A stretch of 64,000 nucleotides of DNA, taken from assembly GCF_000787575.1 (NCBI RefSeq), contig NW_012236518.1, positions 496,001 to 560,000 on the forward strand, given 5' to 3'. Source of the stretch: Acytostelium subglobosum LB1. Lineage: Eukaryota; Evosea; Eumycetozoa; Acytosteliales; Acytosteliaceae. The notes below the pieces were generated by a model that was not told where the DNA came from, searched no databases, and worked only from the letters and a program-made list of their open reading frames with translations. A program made the translations under genes and the position numbers. Of this stretch, positions 10,803 to 22,631 are shown piece by piece (within the stretch, counting starts at the first letter, position 1; each line of letters begins with the position of its first letter).

Positions 10803-12162
10803 ATGAATAATATTACAACAACAATGACGACAGGACACGAGAGCTATGAATATGACATGTGCGAGTCTCACAACAAGCGGAGGGAGTTCATATGTCTAGA
10901 TTGTAATGAGTTGGTCTGCAAGCTGTGTCTGAGTGCTTCGCATAAGAAACATGATGTTGAGAGCGCAGATCACATCAGGGAATTGGCAGAACAACGTCAG
11001 TACAATGATGTCACTGTGGCCAGGTTGAGACTACTCTGGAGCACTCTTCAAAGATTGGCAACAACACATAAGAGTCTGAAAGATACATCCAAGTCTGTGA
11101 CCGAGTCATTCAAACTATTTCACCAGATGCTCATTGCCGAGGAGCACAGATCCAATGCGCCAATCATTGACCGACTACAACAGACTACAACGAGCATACG
11201 AGACATTGTCAAGGAGATCAAGAGCATCAACAACCTGTTCAGACCGTCAACCGAGGATAACACACTGTACAACGACAGTTATGCCGACGGCAGCGAGGAG
11301 GATGACATGGTTCATACGATCGCCTCTTGCTCATCGATGGATCAGTATATTGAGAGGTCATTCCCGGCTCCATCATCAGGCCAGTCTGTTGCTGTGGATG
11401 GCTTGATTGCGTCGAGCTCAGACACTCAAGTGTTGACAATGATGCAGAACATCCTCTCCTTCGATGTTGAAGGTGTCCACGCGAGATAGTAGCTCTTCAT
11501 CGAGTTCACCCCCCACCAAGTAGATGAGTAGGTTGCCATCATAGATTGCTGATTTGTTGATACCTCCGCCATAATTGTAGTCCATTGGACTGTGATGCCA
11601 TTGTTTGTCCGCCAATGAGTATCGACTATATGATCTGGCGTCTTTTCCTGTGCCAAACACATAGACGTTGCCTCGGGCATACACTGGGAACAAAGAGGTG
11701 TTGGTCTCTGGTATGACGGTGCCATTCGACCTTTTCAGTTGGAAACATGAGATTGTATCCTCTCTTCCAGGTACCGTCACTTCATGTGCCTATGACTGTC
11801 GTGACAAGTTGTACGTGGTGTCCGCACTATCTTTTGGTAAAGTGAAGTTCACTTGTTTATCATTGTCGACCGAGACCATTGCGGACCTTGTTTCGCCACC
11901 TAGAGACGCGATCGACAAGAACAATCTGGTACTCTCACCGACAGAGAAAGATACTCTCTATTTACTCAGAGGACACAATCACAGCTACCGATACTCAATC
12001 ACCAACCAAAAATGGACCAAGATCACAAACAACGACAACAACAACATCAAACAGAAGGTAGAACCCTACATTCGTGTGAAGGGCTCTTGTGTCCTGTCAG
12101 ACAAGCGTCGTCATTCTCGCAGACCGGTCTCCAATCCAATAAACCCAACAAACGATGATTGA
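10803..12162 (+). pseudogene. B-box zinc finger/kelch-like protein gene disrupted by an internal inversion
   Basis: Seen: the plus strand codes a normal start, with B-box ligands in CESHNKRREFICLDC and CKLCLSASHKKH, then a coiled-coil-like region, to a stop at 11489. From about 11730 to 12162 the plus strand codes again (FDLFSWKHEIVSSLP, KLYVVSALS, HSYRYSITNQKWTKI), typical of dictyostelid kelch-type repeats. Between them the coding strand is minus: the complement of about 11467-11727 reads VYVFGTGKDARSYSRYSLAD and NLLIYLVGGELDEELLSRVD, the repeats that belong between the two parts. Known: dictyostelids carry many B-box proteins with such C-terminal repeats. Inference: one gene with about 260 bp flipped, leaving a 228-residue B-box/coil protein if transcribed. 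An assembly error is the main alternative. Confidence 0.75.
11467..11727 (-). other. Inverted kelch-coding segment inside the B-box gene
   Basis: The minus strand is open and protein-like across this stretch while the plus strand is closed by stops. The open minus frame extends slightly beyond both edges, so breakpoints are known only to about 20-40 bp. An imperfect inverted repeat (TGACGGTGCC at 11714-11723, GGTACCGTCA at 11770-11779) lies beside the right edge. Confidence 0.7.
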
Positions 12163-12286
12163 CCAAACGAAGAAAAGAAAGATTGAATGATTGATTGAAA
12201 GAAGGCCATTGTGGCACAACAACAATGTTTATTATTACTGTTGCACCGACAACATCGTAACTCTTGTAAGAACAATGAACGTATGC

Positions 12287-12997
12287 TTACTTGAGGGGGA
12301 TGAAACGGGAAGAGTGAGTAGCACCGATACCTGGACGACCGTGCATAACTGTCTTGTAGGTGAGGGAGAACTCACCGAGGTAGTGACCGATCATCTCTGG
12401 CTTGATCTCGACCTGGTTGTACTGCTTTCCGTTGTAGATACCAACGACGGATCCGATCATCTCTGGGACGATCAAGATGTTACGAGCGTGGGTCTTGACC
12501 AACTTTGGCTTGTCACCAGCTTGGGAAACTCCGGCTTTCTACAACATTGGTTGTAATCAAAAGACAAAGCAACACAAGTGAAGGTGATTGATTGATTGTG
12601 ATTGATGTTGATGAGGCATCAAGGTGATGATGGATGAGGTTGGTTAGAATACAGCACACCAAGGAGAATGAAGTAGTGTGGAAGATGATTGAACATCTTT
12701 TAAGGTATTGGATGTTTGGATACTTACGGCCTTTCTGCACTTCTTGAGGAAAGAGACGTGCTTGATTGGGGTGTCGCGGTTAAGCTTTCTGCGCTGACGG
12801 CAACGGAAGATCTTGGCCAACTGCTGCTCCTTAAGGTCCAACAGGGACTCCAACGCAATTCCGTTGTAGGTGAACTTCTTGAAGGTTCTCTTCTTAACTT
12901 GGGTCTATAGTTGGTGTTGATATGATGACTATTGTCAGGATACTGTCATCCCTGGAGGATTGATCATTGATTGCATAGAGATACATACATCGGCCAT
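12287..12997 (-). CDS. rps15: 40S ribosomal protein S15 (uS19)
   Basis: Seen: exons 12997-12989 (ATG GCC GAT only), 12904-12728 and 12538-12287 give 145 residues, the same length as human RPS15. Diagnostic blocks are [53 protein letters not shown] and [17 protein letters not shown], ending [12 protein letters not shown]. Known: uS19 sits in the head of the small subunit near the decoding site and is needed for pre-40S export. A three-codon first exon is common in ribosomal protein genes, where the first intron can carry expression signals. Introns are 84 and 189 nt. Intact. Confidence 0.97.
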
Positions 12998-13370
12998 CTT
13001 TAGAGTAGTTGATTCGAGAAAAAGGACGAACTCAATGCGAAACAAGTGAGCTTACATAGCTTGGGGTGTGGCTCGTCTCTCGCTCATTCTGTAAAAACTA
13101 TCATAAATCAAAATAAAATTGAAATTAATCACTTCTCAACTTGTGTAACGTTATACTTTTGATCACTTGGTCAATTAAACAATTAATAACAATCAATGGA
13201 TATTAAGAAAAATTAATATAATAATAATAATAATATATATTGGATATTGATTATTATTATCTGTTAAAAATAAAATAATTATAAATAAATGATTGAGTGA
13301 TCCATATTTGGATATATATATTTATTAATAATTGATGGTTGATTTATTGGGATAATTTGGAATGATTGAT
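12998..13370. other. RPS15 promoter and leader region
   Basis: Directly upstream of RPS15 in its sense direction lies a mixed-composition leader, then very AT-rich DNA (13090-13340, with TAATAATAATAATATATA). No other gene is visible. Confidence 0.5.
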
Positions 13371-13718
13371 TTATGGAAGATAGGGTCTGAGTAGATCATG
13401 ATGCTCTTGACTTACAAACTTTGACACTTCGAGTGCAAGTTGAGTCCTCTCTCTTTCAATGACAGAAATACTTGGTTTATATAGTGATAGTTGATCTTTG
13501 ATATATTTGATCCTGTCTTCCAACCAATGTCTAACATCCTTATCTTGTATTCTCCATATTGCCAACTCACATTGCATCATTGAGTCGTCCAATTCAGGTC
13601 TATCACTCCTGTTGCTGGTCCTTCCAATAATGGGATATCTCTTTGCCAAAATATATATTAATAATATAACTTCAACAATAAAGAATATAGTCATATAATA
13701 TAATAATTGATCAAACAT
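13371..13718 (-). CDS. Small single-pass membrane protein, unknown function
   Basis: Uninterrupted 115-codon frame from an ATG. Residues about 7-26 (YYMTIFFIVEVILLIYILA) form one strongly hydrophobic helix with almost no luminal tail before it. The remaining ~90 residues are soluble, charged and probably helical (DDSMMQCELAIWRIQDKD, WLEDRIKYIKDQLSLY, ERERTQLALEVSKFV). This suggests a tail facing the cytosol anchored by an N-terminal signal anchor, but orientation is not proven. I recognise no family. The gene is more AT-rich than its neighbours, and short; the mix of a clean membrane segment and a regular amphipathic tail argues against chance. Confidence 0.6.
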   Translation of the reverse strand: MFDQLLYYMTIFFIVEVILLIYILAKRYPIIGRTSNRSDRPELDDSMMQCELAIWRIQDKDVRHWLEDRIKYIKDQLSLYKPSISVIERERTQLALEVSKFVSQEHHDLLRPYLP

Positions 13719-14283
13719 TATTAATTAATTAATTGATGATAGATCGAATAATATTTGTTTGTTTGTTTCTGAGTGGAACACTTAGAATATTCTGAGTGGA
13801 TATATATAAATAGTTAATAATAAAGGGTTTCATTTTGACTAACCCTTGACATCCTTGAATAGGCATCCACTCATATCTTTCATGGGGGATTAATGTAGGA
13901 CCTACCTCTGATCAATTAATCAGGACCACGAAAAGTCTCCAAACACAACAAAAACAAGCAATCTTTTTCACAAAGCACACTACGTAGGCAATGACATCTT
14001 GGAAATCCAAGTGCAGTCAAGTTCAAAGTTCAACAATGTCGTTGGACCAATAATAATAATCAAAGAGGTTCCGGAGAATGGAAGTATTGATCATTAGTTG
14101 ACAGTCATTTACTTTAATAATCAAAAGTGTTTGTATCTCTTTTGATGGCCATGTCACTACCAATGCATGATCAGGACATCAGATCCTCAGGATGTCCAGG
14201 ATGCTTTACTCGACCTCTAAGAATATACGCTCGTTCGTTGTCCTTGTTTGGTTGGTTGTTTGATTGACCAATTGGGATACACC
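13719..14283. other. Spacer between the small membrane protein and Nup107
   Basis: AT-rich, non-coding. Contains AGAATATTCT palindromic sequence near 13786 and a hairpin with 7-bp arms (GGACATC/GATGTCC) at 14174-14197 near the Nup107 3' end. No gene seen. Confidence 0.5.
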
Positions 14284-17200
14284 TCATTGACTGTGGACTG
14301 GTTGCGAGGAATAGAAAGTTCTGCCTCCACCATGCATCGTAGTGTCGACGTTGTCATATTGTTGTCCATGATGATGATGTTCATCCTGTCGTTGTTGTCG
14401 TTGTTGACGTGTCGAATCATCCATCATTGCTACAAGGCTTGTTTGAGCTAAAATGAGCATCTCCTGTAGTTGCTCTTGACTGAACACATTGTACCATTTG
14501 AATCGTTCGTCTGCCAATAGATTGCATAACTTTGAACTCTTCTTGATGTGTCCAGTGCCCACCAACACCTGATGCAGTGAGAAGAACAATGCAGGAATAC
14601 AATGAACTCTAAGTGCATGTATCTGTCTCTCATTCTCATCTGGGTTCTCTGTAAATGTGATTGGTTGTGATTGTGTTAGACGCGGCCGGCCCTGCGAAGG
14701 AGTGACGTGTGGATACACATACCAAAGACACCATCTTGTGCATGCTCAGGACATAACCAAGTCTGTTTCAATATCTTGAATGTAGACTCAATGGCATCCT
14801 TGCCATACATCATATTGTTCTGGTTCCATTGTCCATACTCCTCCTCAATCTCCTTCTTTCTCCTCTCAAGGTCCAACTTCTGAGCGTATGATTCCTTGCC
14901 AGTCCTGTAATGTACATCGCGATTGGTAAGTAATCTCATCAAAGAGTGGAGGATGATGATGATGGACAACTTACAGCCTGAAGTAGAGTGTCGTCTGCTT
15001 GGGCCTCTTGGAGTAGTTATGCGCCCATAGTCCAATGCGCCTGGTAGCCTCAAGGTATTGTGCCCAGTTTGTAAACTCCTTGAGTATGTCCACGGTCTCG
15101 CTCTCTGAACGTGTGCTCTCTGCTTGTGAGATGGCCACTGTGTTCTTGGGCAGTGCATCTAGCAGTTGTTGCGCGGCGTCGCTCTTTCCATCGGAAACAA
15201 ACTCGCGAATGAGCAAATTGGACTTGAACACGGCCTCGATACGTTGCTGAGGGTTGAAGCAAAGCCATGCGATGGCGTCGATCTTGGCAACGTCGGCTGG
15301 TGTCGTGCTTGATGACGAGCGTGCAGAGACGCCTCTGTTCTGTGCCGTAATGTTGTTGACCACTGTCTGAGTGATGACGTCCGTGTCCAACTTGAACTTC
15401 TCGGCCTGCTTCAAACAGGTTTGTCGTTCCTCTTGCTCAGTGATGCCCTCCAAGAACTTGGAGTATATCTTGATTCTTTGTACATTGCTGCCCAAGAATG
15501 ATGTGTACAGCGCTACCAAGTCGTTCTAGAATTTGTTGTGATTGTTAGTGAATGGTTGGAGCTGGATGGGCAGGGCGTGACATACTCTTTGAGTGTCAAT
15601 CAGATGACTGATGTATGAGTATATGATGATGTTCTCTGGTGCCTTCTCGTCCTCGATCACTTGGTAGTTTGGTGCGCGGAACCTGTAGAACAGGATCAGG
15701 GACACTGCCAGGCGAAGGAACTCGGGTGTTTGCTTGCCTCTGAGGTAGTGATTGATTGAGTGAGTAAGATGTTTGATCGTGGGCCAAGGCCACATTACTC
15801 CATGGTCGAACTTACGTCTTGATCAGCTCGATAAGAGATTGAAGGAGTGTTTGATAGTCATTCGAGATGACTCTGTCTTGAATGATGTGATATGGCTCGA
15901 TTGATTGGTTCATGATCTCGGTTGGTGAGTTTGTTCGCAGGATGTGCAGTAAGTCCTTGGCCGTGTAGTTGGTGGAGAGTGATGCGGGGATTGCAGCAGC
16001 ATCCTCCTCGGATGTGGGCGGCGTCGGGATCGAGCGCAGCATTTCATTGAGCTTCTCATCGATGAGAACGCGTGTGTATGTCCAGAGGTAGTCGTTCCAG
16101 TCCTTGCAGGCCACCAACGCGTTGCCAATGTTGCCTGCCAGCAGGCCGTATATCGCGCGCTCGTGCTCGTTGTGTGTGTTGTTCGACAGCTGCAGACAGG
16201 TCGATCGCCACAGGTTGCGGAAGGGGTTGCCCACCTCCATCTCGCCGGCAAACTTGGCGTCGCCAATGAGCGTCTGTGCGCGCCAATGCTGTCCGACGTG
16301 CGCGCAGAACTGCACGGCCAACTCGCGGTTGCCCGAGCGTATGATCGACCACAGCGTCGCCAAGAACTGATTGTCGTCCTTCTGATCGGTGAGGTCCAGC
16401 TTGAGGTTGGTGCGCTGTGGTGCATCGGGATCCAGCTGCTTGATCAAGCCTGATGACTGATTGCCCATTCTAAGACGCTCGAGTGTTTTGCTCCAACATA
16501 CTGGCTCGTCGCTGTACTTGATCGTTGAGGCCATCTCCTCCAACCAATTCAACACGATGATGTTCTCACGCATATAGTAATCCTTCTTAATGATCATATT
16601 CACGACATCGACCTGTGTTGAGGCCTCTGTATCCATGGTTATATCTTCCTGATCCATCTCCTTTGGACTAATTGATTGATTGAATGCATTAGTATCTCCG
16701 TCGATGTGATTGATAAATCATGGTATGCTGGATACATACTAGTCCACATCTCTGTCTTGGTAGAGACGACACAGGATCTCCCATGTGTCCTTCTCTTTCT
16801 GATATAGTGCGGCCAGACGTTCAGTCTCCTTCTTGTTGGGGAGGAAGTAATGACTCTCGAGCTCATGATTGAGTAGTGCCAGTCTATGAGCGAGGCAGGT
16901 AGTGTTAACAATGTGCCCGCCTGATGATCGATCGCAAGTAGTACTACTCACTTTGAGGCGCAGTACGACCTGAGTTCCATGGCGATGGACATGTAGTCGA
17001 GTTGATTGCGAGTGACTTGTCCTTCGACAATGTCGTAGAGAATGTGATCGTCGGTCTTGTTCTGGGTCATCAGTCTGAAGTTCTCCAGTTGCTCATTGTT
17101 TGTGTTGACATCGATGTCTTCCAAGCCTGTTGGCGTGGCCAAATCCGTCTGTTGTTGTTGTTGTGTAGCAAACATTGATCGTGACGCTGTACCAGTTGTT

Positions 17201-17544
17201 AATGGACTCCTCATCGATGAGTTAAGTATGCTACTAAAGTTGATCTCATCGTCTGGTAGCATATCTAGTAGGATGTTAGTGAGTGGCTGATTGATTGAGC
17301 GAGTGAAGATGTGTGAGCTCATACTTATGTCAAAGTCATCATCATCGATATCATCATTAATATGTGATGGCATATGATCATTGTTGTTATTAGCTGATGT
17401 TGTTGTTGTGCCCCATATTGAACCTGTATAGTTGTTATCATTATAATCAAACATTGATGATGACTGTTGTTGTTGGTTATTGTTGTTCAATGTTGGATCA
17501 TTGTTGTTGTCCTTGTCACTCCAGCCAAAGCCTTTGAATGACAT
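14284..17544 (-). CDS. nup107: Nucleoporin Nup107 (Nup84 family)
   Basis: Seen: eight exons, 17544-17325, 17264-16952, 16883-16740, 16667-15816, 15739-15586, 15525-14975, 14904-14723 and 14648-14284, about 926 residues. The N-terminus is Asn/Gln/Asp-rich and disordered; the rest is an alpha-solenoid. Nup107 blocks are HVGQHWRAQTLIGD, EVGNPFRNLWRSTCLQL, HERAIYGLLAGNIGNAL, CKDWNDYLWTYTRVLIDEKL and, near the end, CNLLADERFKWYNVFSQEQL. Known: Nup107 is a core member of the Y-complex scaffold of the nuclear pore, pairing with Nup133, and is needed for pore assembly. Odd: the 60-nt intron 17265-17324 has no stop and a length divisible by three, so it reads through in frame; its GTATGA, CACTAAC and CTAG signals make splicing more likely. 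Tandem with the gene at 17691, 146 bp apart. Confidence 0.92.
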
Positions 17545-17690
17545 TGTATCTGTTTATATATATCTGTCTTGCCTATCTGTTTGAACAAAGTGAAGTTAAC
17601 AAAGTTCGTTGAATGTGTTTGTTCAGGCGCGAAAACTAATGATCAAACAATCAATCATATTACATTAATGTATACATGTTACAAATATAT

Positions 17691-20600
17691 TTATTGTACA
17701 CTTGAGGATGAACGTGACAATGGGTTGGTGGAGGATGTAGCGGCCATGGATGTTACAAGACCCTCACTCTTGATATAGAGTTGTGCGACAAGTGTCATGA
17801 TCAACTTTTGTCTCACCTCCACAATGTCCTCCCACACCAGGAAGATGCTGCAGTCCAACTTGCGTCCAATGTTAATGATGTACTGCGCGTTCAGCTTCCT
17901 GTCCTGCTCAGACTCGCCGGGCGTCACCACCGAGTAGTTGATGCAGCCCTTGGACATGGCCTCAAGCAAATCGATCAAGAACAGTCCATTGCCAATCGTT
18001 GGGTCCTTGAATGAATCGATCGTCCTATGATGCGCGCCAGGGGGGCCACTGCTGGCCACCTTGTGATTGGCCCAACGTATTGTGTCCGACTCGGTGACAC
18101 TGACGCCGCTATCCTTGCGCAGGATCGACAGCAGATGGTACTTGCATGCCTGCCATATCAGTGCCAGCGTCAACTTGCGGTTACCCTCACGGATGTCCCT
18201 TCCACCAATGCCAACCAATGAGAACTTAAGTGTCTTGGCTACCTCAATACCAATGTTACAATTCTCCAAGCACATATAATTATTGGTTGGCGTCAAGTTG
18301 ACCAACTTCCAATTGACCGAGCTTGGTTTGATCTTGTTGAACATCTGTTTGATTGATTGATTGATTGAATGAGTGAGCGAGTGTGTCCAAGATGTCCAAG
18401 GAGGAGTGTTCAACAATGTATACATACCTGAAGAATGATCAAACCATCTTGTAGGTCTTGTTGTAGGTTGTTGACGTATGGTGTTAGATTGAGTGAGTTG
18501 AGCCACATGCAGAACGCACGCTCCTCTCTGGTACCATCGACATCGGACAGATCAGACAACTCCTTGGCGAATGTCAATGACTGGCTGTCCACTGCCATAT
18601 CAATACCAATGCCCTTATCCGACAGGAATAGACTGGCTACAAACAAGTATGCAAGCTTTGGATTCCTCTGTTTGATTGATTGAGTGATTGAGTATGAGTA
18701 TGATTGTGTGAAGCAAGGTGACCTTGCTTGGCCCCAAGGGAGTACATACCGATCTCCATGTATCAATGCTCATCCATGAGAATAGGTTGAATCTGTTGGT
18801 GGACTCGTCCACAATCCATTTGTAAAGATCAGATGGCTCTGTCTCTGTGCTGGGTGAAGGTAGTTCTTTGTCCAGGATACACATCAACTTGATGCAATTG
18901 ATTGGATTCAAGATGATGTCTTCCAGTGAGTCTTTGTTGGAACTTGGAAGCGCAAGGTGGTACTTGAGCCATCGATGTAGTAGTTGAGAGGGACTGAGCG
19001 CGGCAAAGTGTTGAGGGTTCTCTTTGTCTGTCCTGAGTGTAAGGAGACTGGGATAGTTCCTGATGTTGATTGATGAAACGAGATGTACGCGGACTAGCTG
19101 GAATAACAATGATACGGCCACACGTGGATCCTGGACAACAGTCTTCTGCGTGTCATCATTGATTATACATCCAATGGCGCGTGCCGAGTTGGCCACCAGG
19201 CTGAGGTTCTGCATGGCCTCGATCATCCGGCTCGGACGCTGATTCATCACACGCGTGTCGATCGTGCCCTCCTTGGCCAAATTGACCAGCTTGCACAGCA
19301 GCACACCATCGTAGATTGAGAAGGCGATGTGCTTGGTGGGGTCGATGGGGAAGACATGCTCGATGTCCTCGCCTTTCGGCAGGTGATGGTTGATGTACTT
19401 GATGAGCGGCAACTCCTCCTCGATGTTGTAGTCCTTGAGCAACTGCTCAAGGTTTGGCGCCTCGAGCGCTTGCTCCAAGACCTCCTCGCTGCTCTTGGTC
19501 TTGGTGCTCAGATGCGTCAGCTGTTGTGATAGCTCGCGCACCAACTCGCCATGTTTCCTGGTCTTGTCCTCCATCTTGATCTGGATCTTGTCCATGCGGT
19601 ACTTGAGCTGGCTGTTCTCCTGTACGAGCGTATCGTTGTTCTCCTTCTCATTCTGCAGCTCAACGAACAGCAGCTCCTTCTTGGTCTCTAGCTCCATCAA
19701 CTGCTGCTGCACGGCCACCTCTTGCTGATGTATCGCGGCCTGCTGCAGCTTGATCTTGTCCTGTGCCGCATCCAGCTTGTCCTGCAGGTGTTGCAGCTTG
19801 CCATCGATCGTGCTCAATGTGGCGCAACTCGATGTCTGGGCTGCACCCATCGCCTCCTGGAACGCTTGATTGAGTTGTTCGATCTTGTGATTGAGTGCAG
19901 CGATCTGTGCGTCCCTGGTCTGACAGTCTTGGTCCAACTTGGCGATCCTAGACTCATGCTGCTCGCTCTGATCTTGATGTGAGATGGCCTGCTTCAGCTT
20001 GGAGTTGAGTGCGTTGATCGAAACAATGTGCTCGCCCAACAGTGTGTTCTTCTCCTCGCGCAGCTGATTGATCAGGGCCTTGTCTGCCTCGCGACCGCTC
20101 CTCTCCAGTGTGATCTCGCTCTGCAGACTCGCGATCTGGTTGTCCTTGTCCTTGCTGACCTGCTCCAAGTCCACTCGCAGCTTATCCAATTGCGTCGACA
20201 GCTCTCTGGCATTGTCCTCCTGCTGTCGCTGGCTCTGCTCCAAGGCCGCCTTGAGGTTACGGACCTCCTTGTCTCGGGCTTCCCTTGCTGCAATCTCTTG
20301 ATCGCCTTTGGCCTTGAGTTGATCGAGCTGGTGCCTCAGCGACTCGATCTCCAACGCGTCCGATAGGTGTTGCTGATTCATCTGTGTGATCTCGCGGTCA
20401 TGTCGCTCTTGTAGCTCGGCCAGCTCCTTTGTCGAGTTGTCGTTAATGAATGCCGTCCTTAGCTCGTCGGCCATGGACATTGTGTGCGAAGGCTTGGGCG
20501 TCTTGAGTAAGTCAATGTCCTCTTCAAGCTTGGCGTTAATCATCTTGGCCTCTCCCAGATCGTACTCCAAACTGGCGATCACCTTCTTGAGTGTGCCAAC

Positions 20601-22631
20601 CTCGCTGTCCAACTCCTCAATAGTGCTGCGCTCGCTTTCCAATCGCTTCTTATCGTAGGTCGTGTACTTGTAGATCGAGACGACGCACACCAACATATAC
20701 AGGGCAGCCTGCGGGTCGTTCAGGGTCTGCGCATCGTCAGTCGTGTTGTTCGATTCATTCGATTCATTTAGCGTGCGGATTGTGCTGCCCGTGCTGCCTG
20801 TGATCGCTTGTTGCTGCTGGTCGTCCTCCAGATACTTGATCAGTGTTGCAATCAATGATGTCTCACCGCCAGTGTTGCTGGTCAACTCAGTCTGCAGACG
20901 GCGCAGCAGGAAGCGAGCGTTCGAAAGTACTTGGTGGTTGACGTCGCTGGGCATGGTCACCAGCAACTCCTCATTCTTCATCAGCTCCTCAAAGGCCGAC
21001 TTGATTATATGCTCTGGCTCCGTGAGCAAGGCCTGTGAGCTGCTGGCATCCTGTAGTTGTTTGATACGTGCTTGCAGCGCTGTGTTCTTGAACTTGAGCG
21101 CTGCCACCTTGGCCAGCAGTTCGTCGTATCGCAAGGGGTCCACGCTGTCCTCCAGCGCATTCTGCAATGTGTACATCGATGAGTTGAGGTTCTGGTTCTG
21201 CGAGGCTAGGCGGTCGCGTGTCTTCTTTAATGCCTCCTCGGACATGTGAAGATCCTCGACATCCTGTTTGAGCAACTCAATCTCGCGTCGCTGTTGATTG
21301 ATCGTCTTGGCCTTCATGGGTGAGTACTCGTTGCGCAGCCACTGTTGCTGATGATCCAACTGCTCCATGAGCTCGGCCTCGCGCTCAATTAGCATCTCGT
21401 TCTCGCGCACCGCCGACTGGATGCGCGATGTGAGCATTAGGTTCTCTGTGCGAAGGCGGCCATTGTCGTCTGTGGCACGCTCGATGCTCTCGGCCTGCTT
21501 GATGTGGCTTGCTCGCAGTGCCTTGATCTCCTCCTCAAGCAGCTCATTCTTCTCTAGCAGTGACTTGCCAATCTCTGCAGCGATACGTGTATCCTCCTCC
21601 TTCTCCTGCAGGAGCTTCTCAGTCTGCTCCAGCTTGGCCTTTGGGTCGAGATTGAACATCATTGTGTATGACTTGTACTTGAGGGGATGTGGCGTGAAGT
21701 TGGCGGGTGACTCCTTACTACCGCCCATCAGCGGCAGCTTGGGCTTGTTGAGTGAGGAGTAGCTCTTGGTGCGTCGACGGTCCATCATCTCATGGCCGTT
21801 CTCAGGCGTCGAAGGTAGGTTGTTTGTGTCTGAGCTGAACTGGACCACTTTGATTGTCGGCGCAAGGTCGGCAACATGTCCCAACAGGTCCTCGTTGGAG
21901 GTGAATGGCGAGCGTGGAGGCGAGCGTGCCACGCTCAAAAAGTGTGCTTGGCGATTAGTGTGCACGACTGTGCCAGGCGTGAAGTGTACCGGCCGCGTTG
22001 AGTCGCTGGAGGTGTCGCGTGTCTCTGGCGAGACGGCTGTGGGCTCGCTAGTTCGGCGAGCTCTGAAACTCTTGGCCAAGCTGCGCTTGGCACTGATGGT
22101 AGAACTGCTAGAGATTGGTGTGGTGGATGCGCTGCTCGAGTCTGTGGCGGCCTCCTTGCCGAATATGTACAGTGGCTTGAAGTCGCGGCGTGTAGCGGAG
22201 CGCAGTCGTCGCAGATTGTCCGACTCCAACTGAATATGATCCTGTGTGGCGCTGTCTCCCAGCTGTTCCAAACGCTTCTTTCGCTGATATTGATAAGTGA
22301 TCAGTGCATGATAGTACTGATTGAACCATTGTTTCATCCTAGTTGATCGATCCACGCCACCATCGTTATCATCATTTCCATCAACATATTCTCCAGAGTC
22401 TATTATCTCAATATCTTCGTCATCATGATGATGGTTTTGTTGGTGTTGTTGTTGGTGTTGATGTTGGACATCATCTTTGTCTTCATCATTGTTATTATGT
22501 TTATCGCAGACCATGTAGTCGCCAATATCTGTTAGACCATTGTAGTGGCTATCATGGAATAGTGTGGCGCCAGTGAATTTGCTGATGTCCAGCTCTGGCC
22601 TATCAGTTTCCTCCATTCTATATATGATCAT
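17691..22631 (-). CDS. Fimbrin/plastin-like protein with four CH domains and a long N-terminal coiled coil
   Basis: Seen: exons 22631-18750, 18667-18428 and 18344-17691, 1,591 residues. Translation may start five codons later (MEETDRPELD, 22616). Residues 1-330 are acidic, Gln/His- and Ser-rich; about 330-1050 is heptad-type coiled coil (EKLLQEKEEDTRIAAEIGKS, ALNSKLKQAISHQDQ). From about 1060 a complete plastin actin-binding core follows: IKYINHHLPKGED, IYDGVLLCKLVNLA, AIGCIINDD, NPKLAYLFVASLFL, MWLNSLNLTPYVNNLQQDL, KFSLVGIGGRDIREGNRKLT and GCINYSVVTPGESEQD. Known: plastins bundle actin with two pairs of CH domains and usually start with EF hands. Inference: no EF hand is seen, so bundling is probably calcium-independent, and the coil may dimerise or target the protein. 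The core assignment is strong. Confidence 0.93.

Noticed and set aside
14174-14197. GGACATC/GATGTCC hairpin near the Nup107 3' end
   Set aside because: Isolated, short and without supporting sequence; a terminator role is not expected for an RNA polymerase II gene.
19247-22233. Several long open frames on the plus strand opposite the fimbrin-like coiled coil
   Set aside because: They are mirror frames of a strongly biased coiled-coil coding sequence, rich in Ser/Leu/Cys, with no domains and no splice context.
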